Source of the DNA: Ruegeria sp. EL01
GTDB taxonomy: Bacteria; Pseudomonadota; Alphaproteobacteria; Rhodobacterales; Rhodobacteraceae
Length of the DNA stretch: 64,000 bases
NCBI RefSeq assembly: GCF_900313035.1
Contig: NZ_OMPS01000001.1
Coordinates: 124,001 to 188,000, forward strand
Direction of reading: 5' to 3'
Shown here: positions 18,794 through 28,563 of the stretch, in pieces
Layout: each line of letters starts with the position of its first letter
Numbering within the stretch: position 1 is the first letter of the stretch
Notes under the pieces: model-generated
Told to the model about the DNA's origin: nothing
Database searches by the model: none
The model's input: the letters and a program-made list of their open reading frames with translations, nothing else
Translations under genes and position numbers: made by a program

Positions 18794-20460
18794 TCCTCCA
18801 GATAGGTTTTGTAAGGGCGCGCGGTGCGGTTGCGATACTGGACTGTCAGTTCCAACGGTGCATCGTTTTCGTCGTAAATTCCAACGATCACACCCCTGCC
18901 CCGGCTTTTAGTCCGCATCTCGATCAGTTGCTGCTCGGACCGTGTGGTGCGCTGTGACGCCCTGCGCGTCCAGGTAAACAGGTGATCGTACATGTCTGAA
19001 ATCACCTCGGCATGATCAGCGCTATCGCCCAGATCATTCAATTCATCGGGGTCATTTTCCAGATCAAACAGGATGGGACGATGGCCGCCTTCACAATGGA
19101 TCAACTTCCATTTCTTGTCGGCAACCATGAACATCACCGCATCCCGGACCGAGGCATTCAGCAGATCCGCAACCGGCGAGGCCGAATAATCGTATTCGCA
19201 GATCACCACACCCCGAGGCGTCTCAGTCGCCCGCCCCTGCAAGATGGGTATCAAAGAATGCCCCTCAAGGATGTGCCCGGCAACCTCGCCCCCGGCGACA
19301 TCGACGAAGGTGGGTGCCAGATCGATGGATTCGACCAGCGCATCGCTGATCGTACCGCGTGTCGCATCCGCCTCGGGTGATGGGTCATAGATGATCAGGG
19401 GCATCTTGGTCGAGGCATCATGGAAAAAGGTCTTTTCCCCCATCCAGTGATCGCCCAGAAAATCGCCGTGGTCCGAGGTGAGCACGATCATCGTATCGTC
19501 CATCCGCCCGGTTTGTTCCATCCAGTCAAACAGGCGGCCCATTTGGTCATCGGCCTGTTTGATCAGACCCATGTAGGCCGGAATCACCGCATCACGCACG
19601 TCCTGCCGCGAGAATGCCTGCCCTACTTTGGTGTCCATAAAGGCCTTGAGCACCGGATGGGCGTTCTGGCGTTCACCCTCAGATCGAACCACTGGCAAGA
19701 CGTCCCCAGCCCCGTACATCGAGGCATAAGGTTCTGGCACTACATAGGGCCAATGCGGCTTGATAAAGCTCAGGTGGCAACACCATGGACCCTTATGAGT
19801 TTCCATAAACTCCATGCCACGGCCAGTCAGATAAGGCGTTTCACTGTCTTCTTCGGCGATATTTGCAGGCTCGGCTGAGTTCTTCAGAAACCAGCCCGAC
19901 AGAACATTTCCGTCAGCATCCAATCCCGAATTGGCAAAGTCGTGCCATGGGTTGTCGCTGTCATACCCCTTGGATTTCAGGAACTTGTTGTATTCCTTCG
20001 CGCCATCCGGGTCGTAATAGCCATCAGGCCCCTCGGGCAGCAATCCATCGTCACGCTCAAAAACATCGAACCCGCATTCCGCAACCCGCGCACCGATCAG
20101 GCTGTCCGGTTCCAAACCCAGCCGGGCCATGCCTTCGGCATCCGCGCGCATATGGGTTTTGCCGACAAGGCAGCAGTCCATCCCAGCCTTACGCAGGTGA
20201 TCGCCCATCGTTATCTCACCCACTTTCAGCGGGATACCATTCCAAGACGCCCCATGTGAATGCACGTAGCGTCCGGTATAGGTGGACATGCGTGAGCTGC
20301 CGCAAATTGGAGACTGGATATAGGCGCGATTGAACCGAACGCCTTTGGCCGCCAAACGGTCAATGTTGGGTGTGTGCAGGTGAGGATGGCCGTAACAACT
20401 CAGGTAGTCCCAGCGCAGCTGGTCGAACATGATGAACAGGATGTTTTTGGCTTTGGTCAA
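18790..20460 (-). CDS. Sulfatase/phosphonate-monoester-hydrolase-type enzyme (alkaline phosphatase superfamily)
   Basis: The 556-residue cytoplasmic protein has the alkaline phosphatase fold: FIMFDQLRWDYLSCYG at the N-terminus supplies metal aspartates, and TSDHGDFLGDHWMGEK near residue 330 supplies the second metal site. The nucleophile region reads SPICGSSRMSTYTGRY. The cysteine in C-x-x-S-R would be converted to formylglycine by a formylglycine-generating enzyme or anaerobic maturase, neither of which is in the window. The position after the cysteine lacks the proline of most arylsulfatases, so a phosphodiester or phosphonate-monoester substrate is as likely as a sulfate ester. No signal peptide is visible. 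It converges with the lyase gene. Confidence 0.8.
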   Translation of the reverse strand: MTKAKNILFIMFDQLRWDYLSCYGHPHLHTPNIDRLAAKGVRFNRAYIQSPICGSSRMSTYTGRYVHSHGASWNGIPLKVGEITMGDHLRKAGMDCCLVGKTHMRADAEGMARLGLEPDSLIGARVAECGFDVFERDDGLLPEGPDGYYDPDGAKEYNKFLKSKGYDSDNPWHDFANSGLDADGNVLSGWFLKNSAEPANIAEEDSETPYLTGRGMEFMETHKGPWCCHLSFIKPHWPYVVPEPYASMYGAGDVLPVVRSEGERQNAHPVLKAFMDTKVGQAFSRQDVRDAVIPAYMGLIKQADDQMGRLFDWMEQTGRMDDTMIVLTSDHGDFLGDHWMGEKTFFHDASTKMPLIIYDPSPEADATRGTISDALVESIDLAPTFVDVAGGEVAGHILEGHSLIPILQGRATETPRGVVICEYDYSASPVADLLNASVRDAVMFMVADKKWKLIHCEGGHRPILFDLENDPDELNDLGDSADHAEVISDMYDHLFTWTRRASQRTTRSEQQLIEMRTKSRGRGVIVGIYDENDAPLELTVQYRNRTARPYKTYLED

Positions 20461-20533
20461 TTCTGCGTCCCCCTGAATGGCGTCAGGGACCTACTTAGCC
20501 AGTTCCGCCCTCAGAGCGAAGTGCAAACTGATC

Positions 20534-20770
20534 TCAGGCCTGCCGTTCCATCTGCTGCAGCATTTTCTTGGCGCGCTTGCATTGCAACTGATCGCGCAAC
20601 GGGCTGTCAGGGTCGACGTCCTTTTGGCAGACGACGCATTTGTCCGCGCCCGAGATTGCATTCAACCCGCCACAGCTGCCTTTGATGGTCTTACCCATCA
20701 GCAAAACACCCAACGACATGCCCACCATGATGATCATCAACAGAACAAAGGCCAGAATAAAGGTGCTCAT
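20534..20770 (-). CDS. nqrM: Na+-NQR maturation protein NqrM
   Basis: The 78-residue protein has one N-terminal membrane helix (FILAFVLLMIIMVGMSLGVLL) followed by conserved cysteines in GSCGGL and CVVCQ. This layout is that of NqrM (DUF539), which helps deliver the iron held by cysteines of NqrD and NqrE in the Na+-translocating NADH:quinone reductase. The product is in the inner membrane with the cysteines probably on the periplasmic face. It lies 15 bp downstream of apbE on the same strand, and both serve the nqr operon at 26-32 kb. Confidence 0.92.
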   Translation of the reverse strand: MSTFILAFVLLMIIMVGMSLGVLLMGKTIKGSCGGLNAISGADKCVVCQKDVDPDSPLRDQLQCKRAKKMLQQMERQA

Positions 20771-20785
20771 CTCGGTTCCTACCTG

Positions 20786-21811
20786 TCAGTTGGTTCCCAA
20801 AGCGTCTTTGAACGCGGTGCTGTGTACCGTGATATAGGCATCTTCGCCGCCTGTCACATCCCGCGAGATGAAATACACAGCAAGTTTATGCTGTTCGGCA
20901 AGTTCCAGCCCTTTTTCCTGCCCCAGGGCAAGCATTGCTGTGGCCCAGGCATCGGCCATCATCGCATTGTCGGCTAAAACGGTGACCGATGTCGTATGAT
21001 GGGTGATCGGGCGCCCGGTTTTCGGGTCGAGAATATGCGAATAGCGCACGCCGTCCTGTTCGAAGAAGTTTTTGTAATCGCCCGAGCTTGCCATTCCTTG
21101 GTCGTCCAGTGAGACAATCAGTTGCAGGCTCTGCGCACCCGCCTCGGGCTTTTCGATCCCGATCCGCCAGTCTTCACCCTTGTCATTCTGACCTTTGGCA
21201 ACAAGATCACCACCAATCTCAACAAGGTAGTCATCGACGCCAGCATCGCGCAGCGTTTCGGCGACAGCGTCGATGCCATAGCCCTTTGCGATGGCAGACA
21301 AGTTGATCCCAACACTGGCGTTGGATTTTGCCAGGGTCTTCGCCTCTGGATCCAGCGTCAGCAGCTTGTCCTGACCGACACTGCTCAGCGCGGCCTGAAT
21401 GTCGGCATCCGCGGGCACCGGATCTTCCGGTGTACGCGGGCCAAAGCCCCAAAGCTCGATCAATGGTCCAAGTGTGACATCGAAAGTGCCATCGGTTTTC
21501 TGATGCACCTCGTTGGCAGCAGTCATCACGAGGGCAAATTCCCCGGAGATTGGCATTGGGTCCGTACTGTTCGAGGCTGAGAAGGTCGAAACCTCGGAAT
21601 TTGGATCCCAATTGGACATCTTGGCATTGACCTCTGCCAGCGTCCCTTCGATGGCCGTCGCAAGCGCGGTTTCGTCCAGATCTTCGCCGATTGCGGTTAC
21701 ATTGAACGTGGTGCCCATGGTTTCGCCCGACAGGCGCACCACCTCGGGTTCCTTGTCGAACAGGCAACCCGACACAAGTGTTGCAAGGGCCAGTACAGGC
21801 GTCAGACGCAT
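20786..21811 (-). CDS. apbE: FAD:protein FMN transferase (lipoprotein)
   Basis: About 341 residues starting with a lipoprotein signal, MRLTPVLALATLVSGC, whose cysteine near residue 16 is the lipidation site. ETMGTTFNV follows, then GINLSAIAKGYGID and the YLVEIGGDLVAKG segment of ApbE, and the C-terminal HILDPKTGRP. ApbE transfers FMN from FAD to threonines in S/TGAT-type motifs, and the window's NqrB and NqrC both carry such targets. ATG 21811 is chosen because it starts the signal; an upstream codon at 21844 would add 11 polar residues. It is probably co-transcribed with nqrM. Confidence 0.94.
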   Translation of the reverse strand: MRLTPVLALATLVSGCLFDKEPEVVRLSGETMGTTFNVTAIGEDLDETALATAIEGTLAEVNAKMSNWDPNSEVSTFSASNSTDPMPISGEFALVMTAANEVHQKTDGTFDVTLGPLIELWGFGPRTPEDPVPADADIQAALSSVGQDKLLTLDPEAKTLAKSNASVGINLSAIAKGYGIDAVAETLRDAGVDDYLVEIGGDLVAKGQNDKGEDWRIGIEKPEAGAQSLQLIVSLDDQGMASSGDYKNFFEQDGVRYSHILDPKTGRPITHHTTSVTVLADNAMMADAWATAMLALGQEKGLELAEQHKLAVYFISRDVTGGEDAYITVHSTAFKDALGTN

Positions 21812-21877
21812 TGGGCGTTCTCCTGGAAAATCCGTGCCCGGCATATGCCAGCGCCCCCCGCCGGAGTCAAACCGCGA

Positions 21878-22063
21878 TCAGAGCTTGAGCGGCACGAAGC
21901 CAAGCACCAATAGGCCGATCCCCGCCGGCACGCCAAACAACCAGGCCCGCTTTTGCCACCCGGGTGGTTGCTGTTTCCACGCCATCCGAAAGTTGTGGCC
22001 GCACACAACCACTGCAAAGAAGATCATCACGGCCAGCGCGGGCGTAAGATACAGGTCGGCCAA
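21878..22063 (-). CDS. Small two-helix membrane protein
   Basis: A 61-residue protein with two hydrophobic helices (ALAVMIFFAVVVCGHNF and LFGVPAGIGLLVLGFVPL) joined by a basic, proline-containing loop. It begins MADLYLTPAL and ends 66 bp before the apbE start on the same strand, so it could be the first gene of an apbE-nqrM transcript. I do not recognise the family. The hydrophobicity pattern and position favour a real gene, but no homologue is known to me. Confidence 0.5.
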   Translation of the reverse strand: MADLYLTPALAVMIFFAVVVCGHNFRMAWKQQPPGWQKRAWLFGVPAGIGLLVLGFVPLKL

Positions 22064-22184
22064 AGACTTATGTTTCCTTATTTAGCAGCGGATTTCGCCG
22101 ATCAGGGTAATTCCACCCTATACAGCTCATTTAGCTGCGCTAAGGTAAAACGGAAAGCATTGCACGTACAGGAGGAGATTGCCC

Positions 22185-22709
22185 ATGGCCCCAAGCTCTT
22201 ATCGGCCCCCGACCCGAGGCGACAAGGCGGGTGCTAGCACTTACAGCCAGTCCACCGATTCCAACCTGTCGCACACGCAGACAACCGTGTCCAAGCTACT
22301 GGAAGGCAAAGGGGATGCCGTGTTTTCCGTGCGCCCCAACGAGACGATTCACTCGGTCGTAAACACCCTAAAAGAAAGACGGATTGGCGCGGTTGTTGTG
22401 ACCGATCAGAACGGAACCCTGCAAGGCATCCTGTCCGAGCGTGACATCGTGCGGCGCATGGCGGACACCCCCGGGCAAACCTTGCCGCAATCCGTAGAAG
22501 ACCTGATGACAAAGGACGTTCTGTCATGCACGCCCGACGATCTGCTGAACGACGTGCTGAAAACCATGACCGAGGGCCGCTTTCGTCATATGCCGGTTCT
22601 GCGAGATGGCAATCTGTGCGGTGTCATCACCATTGGCGACGTCGTGCACTTCCGTTTGAAAGAACTGGAATACGAAGCCCTGCGCATGAAACAGATGATC
22701 GTCGGATAA
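22185..22709 (+). CDS. CBS-domain protein
   Basis: About 174 residues with two CBS repeats (roughly residues 35-95 and 100-160). SERDIVRRMA marks the end of the first, and GRFRHMPVL with VITIGDVVHFRL the second, matching stand-alone CBS-pair proteins that bind adenosine nucleotides and modulate partner enzymes. A disordered basic N-terminus (APSSYRPPTRGDKAG) precedes them. ATG 22185 has GGAGGAG at 22171-22177, which decides the start over the in-frame TTG at 22179. It is divergently arranged from the small membrane protein. Confidence 0.88.
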   Translation: MAPSSYRPPTRGDKAGASTYSQSTDSNLSHTQTTVSKLLEGKGDAVFSVRPNETIHSVVNTLKERRIGAVVVTDQNGTLQGILSERDIVRRMADTPGQTLPQSVEDLMTKDVLSCTPDDLLNDVLKTMTEGRFRHMPVLRDGNLCGVITIGDVVHFRLKELEYEALRMKQMIVG

Positions 22710-22750
22710 TGCCGGCCTTCGGGTTACGTACGCAGACCCTAAGATTTGCA

Positions 22751-23515
22751 TCATCTGGTTGAGGTGAAGCGCACGCCACCTTTGAAAATCTCGGCCGCTG
22801 TTAGGCGACCGGTCGCGAATGCACCGGTATCCAGGGACACGATCCCGTTGCGCGCGCGGGCATGATTGACAATCGTATGGCCGTGGACCACCCACTGCCC
22901 ATCTTGTCGGGCCTGGTCTGGAAACAGGGAATGCCCCCACAGGCATATCTGGCGCGGTTGGTTTGTAACGGGCTGCAACGGATCCAGCGCTGCATGCACA
23001 ACGGTCACGTTTCCACTGGTCCATGTCAGCGGGCGGTTGGCAAGCCAACTCAGCAAATCCTGGCCCATTGCTTGCCGCAGTTGATCAGCAACCTCAATGG
23101 CCCGATCTCCGACCGTGGCTTCGGCGATTCCGGTTATCCCGAATGAGGCAAGCGTCTGCACCCCCCCGTTTTGCAACCAAAGGCCGCCAACGCGCTTGGG
23201 ATCTTCGACAAACCGCAACAACATCTCTTCGTGATTGCCAAGCAGACAGACAACCCGCCCATGCGAGTTTTTGCTCAGGTAATGCAACTGGCGTAGGACC
23301 TGCGCGCTATAATCGCCGCGGTCGACGTAATCACCGACAAGTATCAGTGGGATATCGTCATCCAACCTAGACAACAGGGATTGCAACAGATCAAGCCGAC
23401 CATGGACGTCACCAATGACGACAAACCGCTCGTCTGGCGCGATTTCGGACACGACGGCATCCACGCCCTGCGACGTGTTTTGCCCAAACAGTCCTTTGAT
23501 CCAATCCTTAACCAT
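22751..23515 (-). CDS. PPP-family metallophosphatase (serine/threonine phosphatase-like)
   Basis: The 254-residue protein carries the calcineurin-like motifs in order: GDVHGRLDLL (about residue 37), GDYVDRGDYS (about 65) and LLGNHEEMLL (about 98), with VHAALDP and VVHGHTIV further on providing metal-binding histidines. Short bacterial members dephosphorylate phosphoproteins or dinucleoside polyphosphates. The substrate is not identifiable. Start MVKDWIKGLFGQ is the first codon of the frame. It is a lone gene, divergent from the epimerase. Confidence 0.88.
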   Translation of the reverse strand: MVKDWIKGLFGQNTSQGVDAVVSEIAPDERFVVIGDVHGRLDLLQSLLSRLDDDIPLILVGDYVDRGDYSAQVLRQLHYLSKNSHGRVVCLLGNHEEMLLRFVEDPKRVGGLWLQNGGVQTLASFGITGIAEATVGDRAIEVADQLRQAMGQDLLSWLANRPLTWTSGNVTVVHAALDPLQPVTNQPRQICLWGHSLFPDQARQDGQWVVHGHTIVNHARARNGIVSLDTGAFATGRLTAAEIFKGGVRFTSTR

Positions 23516-23697
23516 GCAGGTTCATCCCTACCCGGCCCAATCCCGGGCCACAATCGGCAAATGGCCGGTTGCGCAAACCGGTTGACCACAGCGTACACTC
23601 GTCTGATATGGCAGGGCAGAAGGGAAAATATCCTTGACCTTGTCTTGGGGAAAGTATCCCTGATGGGCATATGGTTTGATTTGCGTTTGAGGGTTTT

Positions 23698-24711
23698 ATG
23701 AAACGAGTATTGGTTACAGGCACCGCCGGCTTTATCGGGTTCCATCTGACAAAACTATTGCTGTCAGAGGGCTTCCGCGTGCATGGCTATGATGGAATGA
23801 CGGATTATTACGACGTCACTCTGAAACAGCGACGCCATCAAATGCTGTTACAAACGCCGGGTTTCTCGGCGACCGAAGATTTGCTGGAAAACCATGATCG
23901 TCTGATGCAGATCGCGGATGAGTTCGAGCCCGAGATCATCGTTCACCTCGCTGGGCAGGCTGGTGTGCGCTACAGCCTGGAAGAACCTCGCAGCTATATC
24001 GATTCAAACATCGTGGGCACATTCAACGTTATGGAGGTTGCCCGAACGCATAAGGTCGACCATCTGCTGATGGCGTCAACCTCATCCGTCTACGGCGCCA
24101 ACGAAGACATGCCTTTCAACGAAGTTGAAAAGGCCGACACGCAGCTGACCATCTACTCGGCCACCAAGAAGGCGAATGAAGCGATGGGTCATTCCTATGC
24201 TCATCTGTGGGATCTGCCCACGACCATGTTCCGGTTTTTCACCGTCTACGGCACCTGGGGGCGCCCTGATTTGGCGCTTTATAAATTTGTCGATGCGATT
24301 CTGGATGGTCGCCCGATCGACATATACAATCACGGCGACATGTACCGCGACTTCACCAATGTGGACGATCTGGTGCGCGGCATCAGATTGTTGATCGATG
24401 TGCCCCCAATCCGCCCTGCCAGTGCCGAAGAGATTGAAGAGGGCGACAGCCTGTCTCCCGTCGCGCCCTATCGCGTCGTCAACATCGGCAATGGCGACAA
24501 AGTACGTCTGATGGATTTCGTCGAAGCCATCGAAGAAGCGGTCGGCAAGGAAGCCATCCGCAACTACATGCCGATGCAAATGGGTGATGTTCCGGCCACC
24601 TGGGCCAATACGAACCTTCTGCAAAGCCTGACCGGCTATCGCCCGCAGACCGATTTCAAAGACGGGATCAAGCAATTCGTCGAATGGTTCCGCGACTATC
24701 ACGACAAATGA
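23698..24711 (+). CDS. NAD-dependent UDP-sugar 4-epimerase (UDP-glucuronate epimerase-like)
   Basis: The 337-residue SDR enzyme starts with the Rossmann motif VLVTGTAGFIGFHL. The catalytic YSATKKANE (YxxxK) lies near residue 152, with the serine region MASTSSVYG upstream. FTVYGTWGRPDLALYKF matches UDP-glucuronate 4-epimerases. It reshapes UDP-uronic acids or UDP-GlcNAc-type uronates for polysaccharide. The next gene, a UDP-sugar dehydrogenase, is only 14 bp downstream. Together they would oxidise a UDP-hexose or HexNAc at C6 and epimerise it, as in capsule or O-antigen precursor supply. No glycosyltransferases are nearby. Confidence 0.88.
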   Translation: MKRVLVTGTAGFIGFHLTKLLLSEGFRVHGYDGMTDYYDVTLKQRRHQMLLQTPGFSATEDLLENHDRLMQIADEFEPEIIVHLAGQAGVRYSLEEPRSYIDSNIVGTFNVMEVARTHKVDHLLMASTSSVYGANEDMPFNEVEKADTQLTIYSATKKANEAMGHSYAHLWDLPTTMFRFFTVYGTWGRPDLALYKFVDAILDGRPIDIYNHGDMYRDFTNVDDLVRGIRLLIDVPPIRPASAEEIEEGDSLSPVAPYRVVNIGNGDKVRLMDFVEAIEEAVGKEAIRNYMPMQMGDVPATWANTNLLQSLTGYRPQTDFKDGIKQFVEWFRDYHDK

Positions 24712-24725
24712 CCAAAGAGAGCTGA

Positions 24726-26009
24726 ATGCTGGACACAAACCCCAAGTCCCGAAAGATCGCAGTCATAGGGCTGGGTTATGTTGGCCTACCGCTGGCCGTG
24801 GCCTTTGGCAAGATCGGTCCTGTGATGGGGTTCGACATCAACGCGCCACGGATCGACGCCCTGCGCGCGGGCGAAGACGCCACGCTGGAGGTTGAGCCAG
24901 AGGACTTGATCGCAGCTAAGGGCTTGACGTTTTCGACCGAAGCCACCGATTTGGCCGAGTGTGACACTTACATCGTCACGGTCCCAACCCCGATCACTGC
25001 CGGCAGGCAGCCTGACCTCACACCATTACTCAGCGCCTCGGAAACCATAGGCCGTGTGTTGAAACCCGGGGATCTGGTGATCTACGAATCCACCGTGTAT
25101 CCCGGCGCAACCGAAGAAGATTGCGTACCGGTGCTGGAACAGGTCTCTGGGTTACGGTTCAACAAGGATTTCTTTGCGGGCTACAGCCCGGAACGGATCA
25201 ACCCTGGCGACAAGACGCACCGGATTTCAGATATCTGCAAGGTGACCTCTGGCTCGACGCCAGAGGTGGCCGATCTGGTGGACGCGCTGTATGCGCAGAT
25301 CATTTCCGCCGGAACCCACAAGGCTGAGAGCATCCGCGTGGCCGAGGCCGCGAAGGTCATTGAAAACACCCAGCGCGACCTGAACATCGCTCTGGTCAAT
25401 GAACTGGCGATGATCTTTGGCCGCATGGACATCGACACCGACGCAGTGCTGCGGGCTGCGGGCACCAAATGGAACTTCCTGCCTTTCCGGCCCGGTCTGG
25501 TCGGCGGGCACTGCATCGGCGTTGACCCCTATTACCTGACTTACAAGGCCGAGGCCGTTGGGCATCACCCTCAGATCATTCTGGCCGGGCGGCGGTTGAA
25601 CGACCGGATGGGCAGCTATGTCGTGTCGCAACTGGTCAAACAAATGGCACGCAACGGCATAAACGTTGGCGCGGCGCGGGTTCTGGTAATGGGCCTTACC
25701 TTCAAGGAAAACTGCCCCGATCTTCGCAACACGCGCGTGATCGATATCATCAAGGAACTACAAAGTTACGGGGTTTCGGTTGATGTGCATGATCCGCATG
25801 CCGATCCGAAAGCGGCCGAAGCTGAATACGGCCTGTCCTTGGTAGATCAACCTCATCAAGGAGCCTACGACGGCGTGGTTCTAGCGGTGGCACATCAGGA
25901 ATACCAAAGGCTCGACCCGGCGCAGTTTAGATCTTATGGCAAAGAAAACAGCGTGGTTTTTGACATCAAATCTTGCCTACCGCGCAACGCCAGCGACCTG
26001 AGACTCTAG
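24726..26009 (+). CDS. Nucleotide-sugar 6-dehydrogenase (WbpO/TviB type)
   Basis: The 427-residue enzyme begins with [14 protein letters not shown], the NAD-binding loop. It has [13 protein letters not shown] and [11 protein letters not shown], and the catalytic cysteine in [12 protein letters not shown] near residue 263, the arrangement of UDP-GlcNAc/GalNAc dehydrogenases rather than of UDP-glucose dehydrogenase. The late [16 protein letters not shown] segment is also characteristic. It performs two NAD-dependent oxidations at C6 to give the UDP-uronate. It follows the epimerase by 14 bp and a strong terminator ends the unit. Confidence 0.9.
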   Translation: MLDTNPKSRKIAVIGLGYVGLPLAVAFGKIGPVMGFDINAPRIDALRAGEDATLEVEPEDLIAAKGLTFSTEATDLAECDTYIVTVPTPITAGRQPDLTPLLSASETIGRVLKPGDLVIYESTVYPGATEEDCVPVLEQVSGLRFNKDFFAGYSPERINPGDKTHRISDICKVTSGSTPEVADLVDALYAQIISAGTHKAESIRVAEAAKVIENTQRDLNIALVNELAMIFGRMDIDTDAVLRAAGTKWNFLPFRPGLVGGHCIGVDPYYLTYKAEAVGHHPQIILAGRRLNDRMGSYVVSQLVKQMARNGINVGAARVLVMGLTFKENCPDLRNTRVIDIIKELQSYGVSVDVHDPHADPKAAEAEYGLSLVDQPHQGAYDGVVLAVAHQEYQRLDPAQFRSYGKENSVVFDIKSCLPRNASDLRL

Positions 26010-26035
26010 GGGGCAGACTCCAAAGCCCCAAAAAG

Positions 26036-26066
26036 AAAACCGGCGCCGAATGCGCCGGTTTTTTTG
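26036..26066. terminator. Bidirectional intrinsic terminator between the sugar dehydrogenase gene and nqrF
   Basis: An 11-bp stem, AAAACCGGCGC at 26036-26046 and GCGCCGGTTTT at 26052-26062, closes a five-base loop, with T's continuing to 26065. It ends both the epimerase-dehydrogenase transcript and, in reverse, the nqr operon. Confidence 0.85.
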
Positions 26067-26067
26067 T

Positions 26068-27291
26068 TTACCCGCCGAAGTCGTCGAGCATGATATCTTC
26101 GCGGTCCACACCCATGTCCACTAGCATGTTGATGACCGATTGGTTCATGATCGGCGGACCACACATGTAGTATTCGCAATCCTCAGGCGCTGGATGGTTC
26201 TTAAGGTATTCATCGAACAGAACGTTGTGGATAAAGCCGGTGTAGCCTTTCCAGTCGTCCTCGGGCTGGGCATCCGACAAAGCGACGTGCCAATCGAAGT
26301 TTTCAAATTCTTCGGCCAGCGTGTCGAAATCTTCGACAAAGAACATCTCTTTCTTGGAACGTGCACCATACCAGAAACTAATCTTACGATTGCGGTTCTC
26401 AAGGCGCTTAAGCTGGTCAAAGATATGGCTGCGCATGGGTGCCATACCAGCACCGCCGCCGATGAATACCATTTCCTTTTCCGTTTCGCGGGCAAAGAAC
26501 TCGCCAAACGGTCCTGAGATGGTAACTTTGTCACCCGGTTTGAGGTTGAAGATGTATGACGACATCTGACCCGCCGGGATACCTTCCGACCCCGGAGGCG
26601 GCGACGCCACCCGGACGTTCAGCATGATCATGCCTTTTTCATCCGGGTAATTGGCCATCGAATACGCGCGTTCAATTGGCTCAGAAACGACCGACTCATA
26701 CTGCCACAGATTGAAGCGATCCCAATCTTCGCGGTATTCCTCTTCGACGTCGAAATCGGTATATTTCAACTGATGCACAGGCGCTTCAATCTGGATATAG
26801 CCACCCGCGCGGAAGTTAACGTCTTCGCCTTCGGGCAGGTCCAGCGTCAACGCCTTGATGAAGGTCGCCACATTCTCGTTCGACCGAACCGTGCATTCCC
26901 ATTTTTTGACGCCAAAGACCTCTTCCGGAACTTCGATGTTCATGTCCTGCTTGACGGCCACCTGACAAGACAGGCGGTCGCCGCAGGCGGCTTCGCGTTT
27001 GGTGATGTGGCTTTCCTCGGTCGGCAGGATCGACCCACCACCCGAATGTATCCGCACGCGGCACTGCGCACAGGTACCGCCACCACCACAGGCGGACGGA
27101 ACGAACAGCTTCTCGGCCGCCAGTGTTTGCAGAAGTTTGCCGCCAGCGGGAACCGAAACCGTCTTCTCACCATTGATGGTGATGTTGACATTGCCCGTCG
27201 ACACCAGCCGTGAGCGTGCGGCCATGATGATGCCGACCAACCCCAGAACGATCAGAGTGAAAAGGGTTACGCCTAATGTGAAAGTTTCCAT
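26068..27291 (-). CDS. nqrF: Na+-translocating NADH:quinone reductase subunit F
   Basis: The 407-residue subunit is where NADH enters the complex. One N-terminal membrane helix ([18 protein letters not shown]) anchors it. A plant-type 2Fe-2S domain follows, with cysteines in [14 protein letters not shown] near residues 68-80 and a fourth near 112. The C-terminal FAD and NADH domains include RAYSMANYP and [12 protein letters not shown], ending [10 protein letters not shown]. It passes electrons to the flavins of NqrB/NqrC. It is the last gene of nqrABCDEF, 10 bp after nqrE. Confidence 0.96.
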   Translation of the reverse strand: METFTLGVTLFTLIVLGLVGIIMAARSRLVSTGNVNITINGEKTVSVPAGGKLLQTLAAEKLFVPSACGGGGTCAQCRVRIHSGGGSILPTEESHITKREAACGDRLSCQVAVKQDMNIEVPEEVFGVKKWECTVRSNENVATFIKALTLDLPEGEDVNFRAGGYIQIEAPVHQLKYTDFDVEEEYREDWDRFNLWQYESVVSEPIERAYSMANYPDEKGMIMLNVRVASPPPGSEGIPAGQMSSYIFNLKPGDKVTISGPFGEFFARETEKEMVFIGGGAGMAPMRSHIFDQLKRLENRNRKISFWYGARSKKEMFFVEDFDTLAEEFENFDWHVALSDAQPEDDWKGYTGFIHNVLFDEYLKNHPAPEDCEYYMCGPPIMNQSVINMLVDMGVDREDIMLDDFGG

Positions 27292-27301
27292 TGGCCCCTC
27301 C

Positions 27302-27910
27302 TTACAGCTTGACGCCCGAGAAGGACATGAAAGCCATCGCCATCAATCCCGCGGTGATGAAAGTAATACCCAGACCCTGCAAACCGTCGGGAATATCTGA
27401 GTATTTCAACTTTTCCCGAACCCCCGCCATTGCGGTGATTGCCAGCGCCCAACCAAAGCCGGAGGACAGACCATATGTCGTCGCCTCGGCAAAATTATAG
27501 TCTCGTTCGACCATGAACAGCGAGCCGCCCAAGATGGCGCAGTTCACCGTGATCAGTGGAAGAAAGATCCCGAGTGCATTGTAAAGCGGCGGGAAGTACT
27601 TATCGAGGATCATCTCGAGGATCTGAACCATCGCCGCGATCACACCAATATACGAGATCAGACCAAGAAATGTCAGATCCACATCCGGGAAACCAGCCCA
27701 GGACAGCGCACCCGGTTTCAGCAGGTAGTTCAACAGCAGATTGTTCGCAGGGACGGTGATTGCCTGCACAACCATCACCGAAATGCCCAGACCCAGCGCG
27801 GTGGAAATCTTTTTTGACACGGCGATGAAGGTACACATGCCAAGAAAGAAGCTGAGCGCAAGATTTTCAACAAAGATGGCCTTCACGGCCAGGGACAGTA
27901 GACCTTCCAT
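27302..27910 (-). CDS. nqrE: Na+-translocating NADH:quinone reductase subunit E
   Basis: The 202-residue membrane subunit has six hydrophobic helices and starts [21 protein letters not shown], a typical NqrE N-terminus. [14 protein letters not shown] contains one of the cysteines that, with NqrD, hold an iron centre in the membrane core of the complex. A half-repeat relation to NqrD is expected. Its start overlaps the nqrD stop by one base as TGATG. Confidence 0.96.
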   Translation of the reverse strand: MEGLLSLAVKAIFVENLALSFFLGMCTFIAVSKKISTALGLGISVMVVQAITVPANNLLLNYLLKPGALSWAGFPDVDLTFLGLISYIGVIAAMVQILEMILDKYFPPLYNALGIFLPLITVNCAILGGSLFMVERDYNFAEATTYGLSSGFGWALAITAMAGVREKLKYSDIPDGLQGLGITFITAGLMAMAFMSFSGVKL

Positions 27911-28563
27911 CAGTGCGCCTCTACCTGCTGGATTTTGTATTCACGTTCTTCGACCTGGTTTGGCTTCCAGGTGCGGAAGGCCCAGATGATCAGCCCGATG
28001 ATGAAGAACGCCGAGGGTGGTAGCAGCAGCATGCCGTTTGGCACGTACCAGCCACCGTTGTTCACGGTCTCAAGAATGGTGACGCCAAACAGCGACCCGG
28101 CCCCGAACAGCTCGCGGATGAAACCCACAAGCAGCAGGATCAGCCCATAGCCCATTCCGTTGCCGGCACCGTCGATGAAGGACGCTACTGGCGGGTTCTT
28201 CATCGCAAATGCCTCGGCCCGGCCCATCACAATACAGTTGGTGATGATCAGGCCAACAAAGACCGACAGGGTTTTGGAAATCTCAAATGCATAGGCCTTA
28301 AGGATCTGGTCCACCAGGATCACCAGAGACGCGATAATCACCATCTGCACGATGATCCGGATCGATCCAGGGATCTGGTTGCGCAGGCAGGAGATGAAGA
28401 AAGACGAGAAGGATGTCACGAAGATCACCGCCAGCGCCATCACTGCCGAAACCTGCAGCGATGAGGTGACCGCCAGTGCCGAACAGATGCCCAACACCTG
28501 CAAGGTGATTGGGTTGTTGTCGACAAGCGGGTCGACCAGAAGCTCTTTTCTTGTCTGGGACAT
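27910..28563 (-). CDS. nqrD: Na+-translocating NADH:quinone reductase subunit D
   Basis: The 217-residue membrane subunit begins with a short soluble tail then [20 protein letters not shown], the conserved NqrD start whose cysteine is one of the iron ligands shared with Nqr[21 protein letters not shown] near residue 110 holds the second conserved cysteine. Both starts and stops overlap neighbours by one base (TGATG), implying translational coupling. Confidence 0.96.
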   Translation of the reverse strand: MSQTRKELLVDPLVDNNPITLQVLGICSALAVTSSLQVSAVMALAVIFVTSFSSFFISCLRNQIPGSIRIIVQMVIIASLVILVDQILKAYAFEISKTLSVFVGLIITNCIVMGRAEAFAMKNPPVASFIDGAGNGMGYGLILLLVGFIRELFGAGSLFGVTILETVNNGGWYVPNGMLLLPPSAFFIIGLIIWAFRTWKPNQVEEREYKIQQVEAH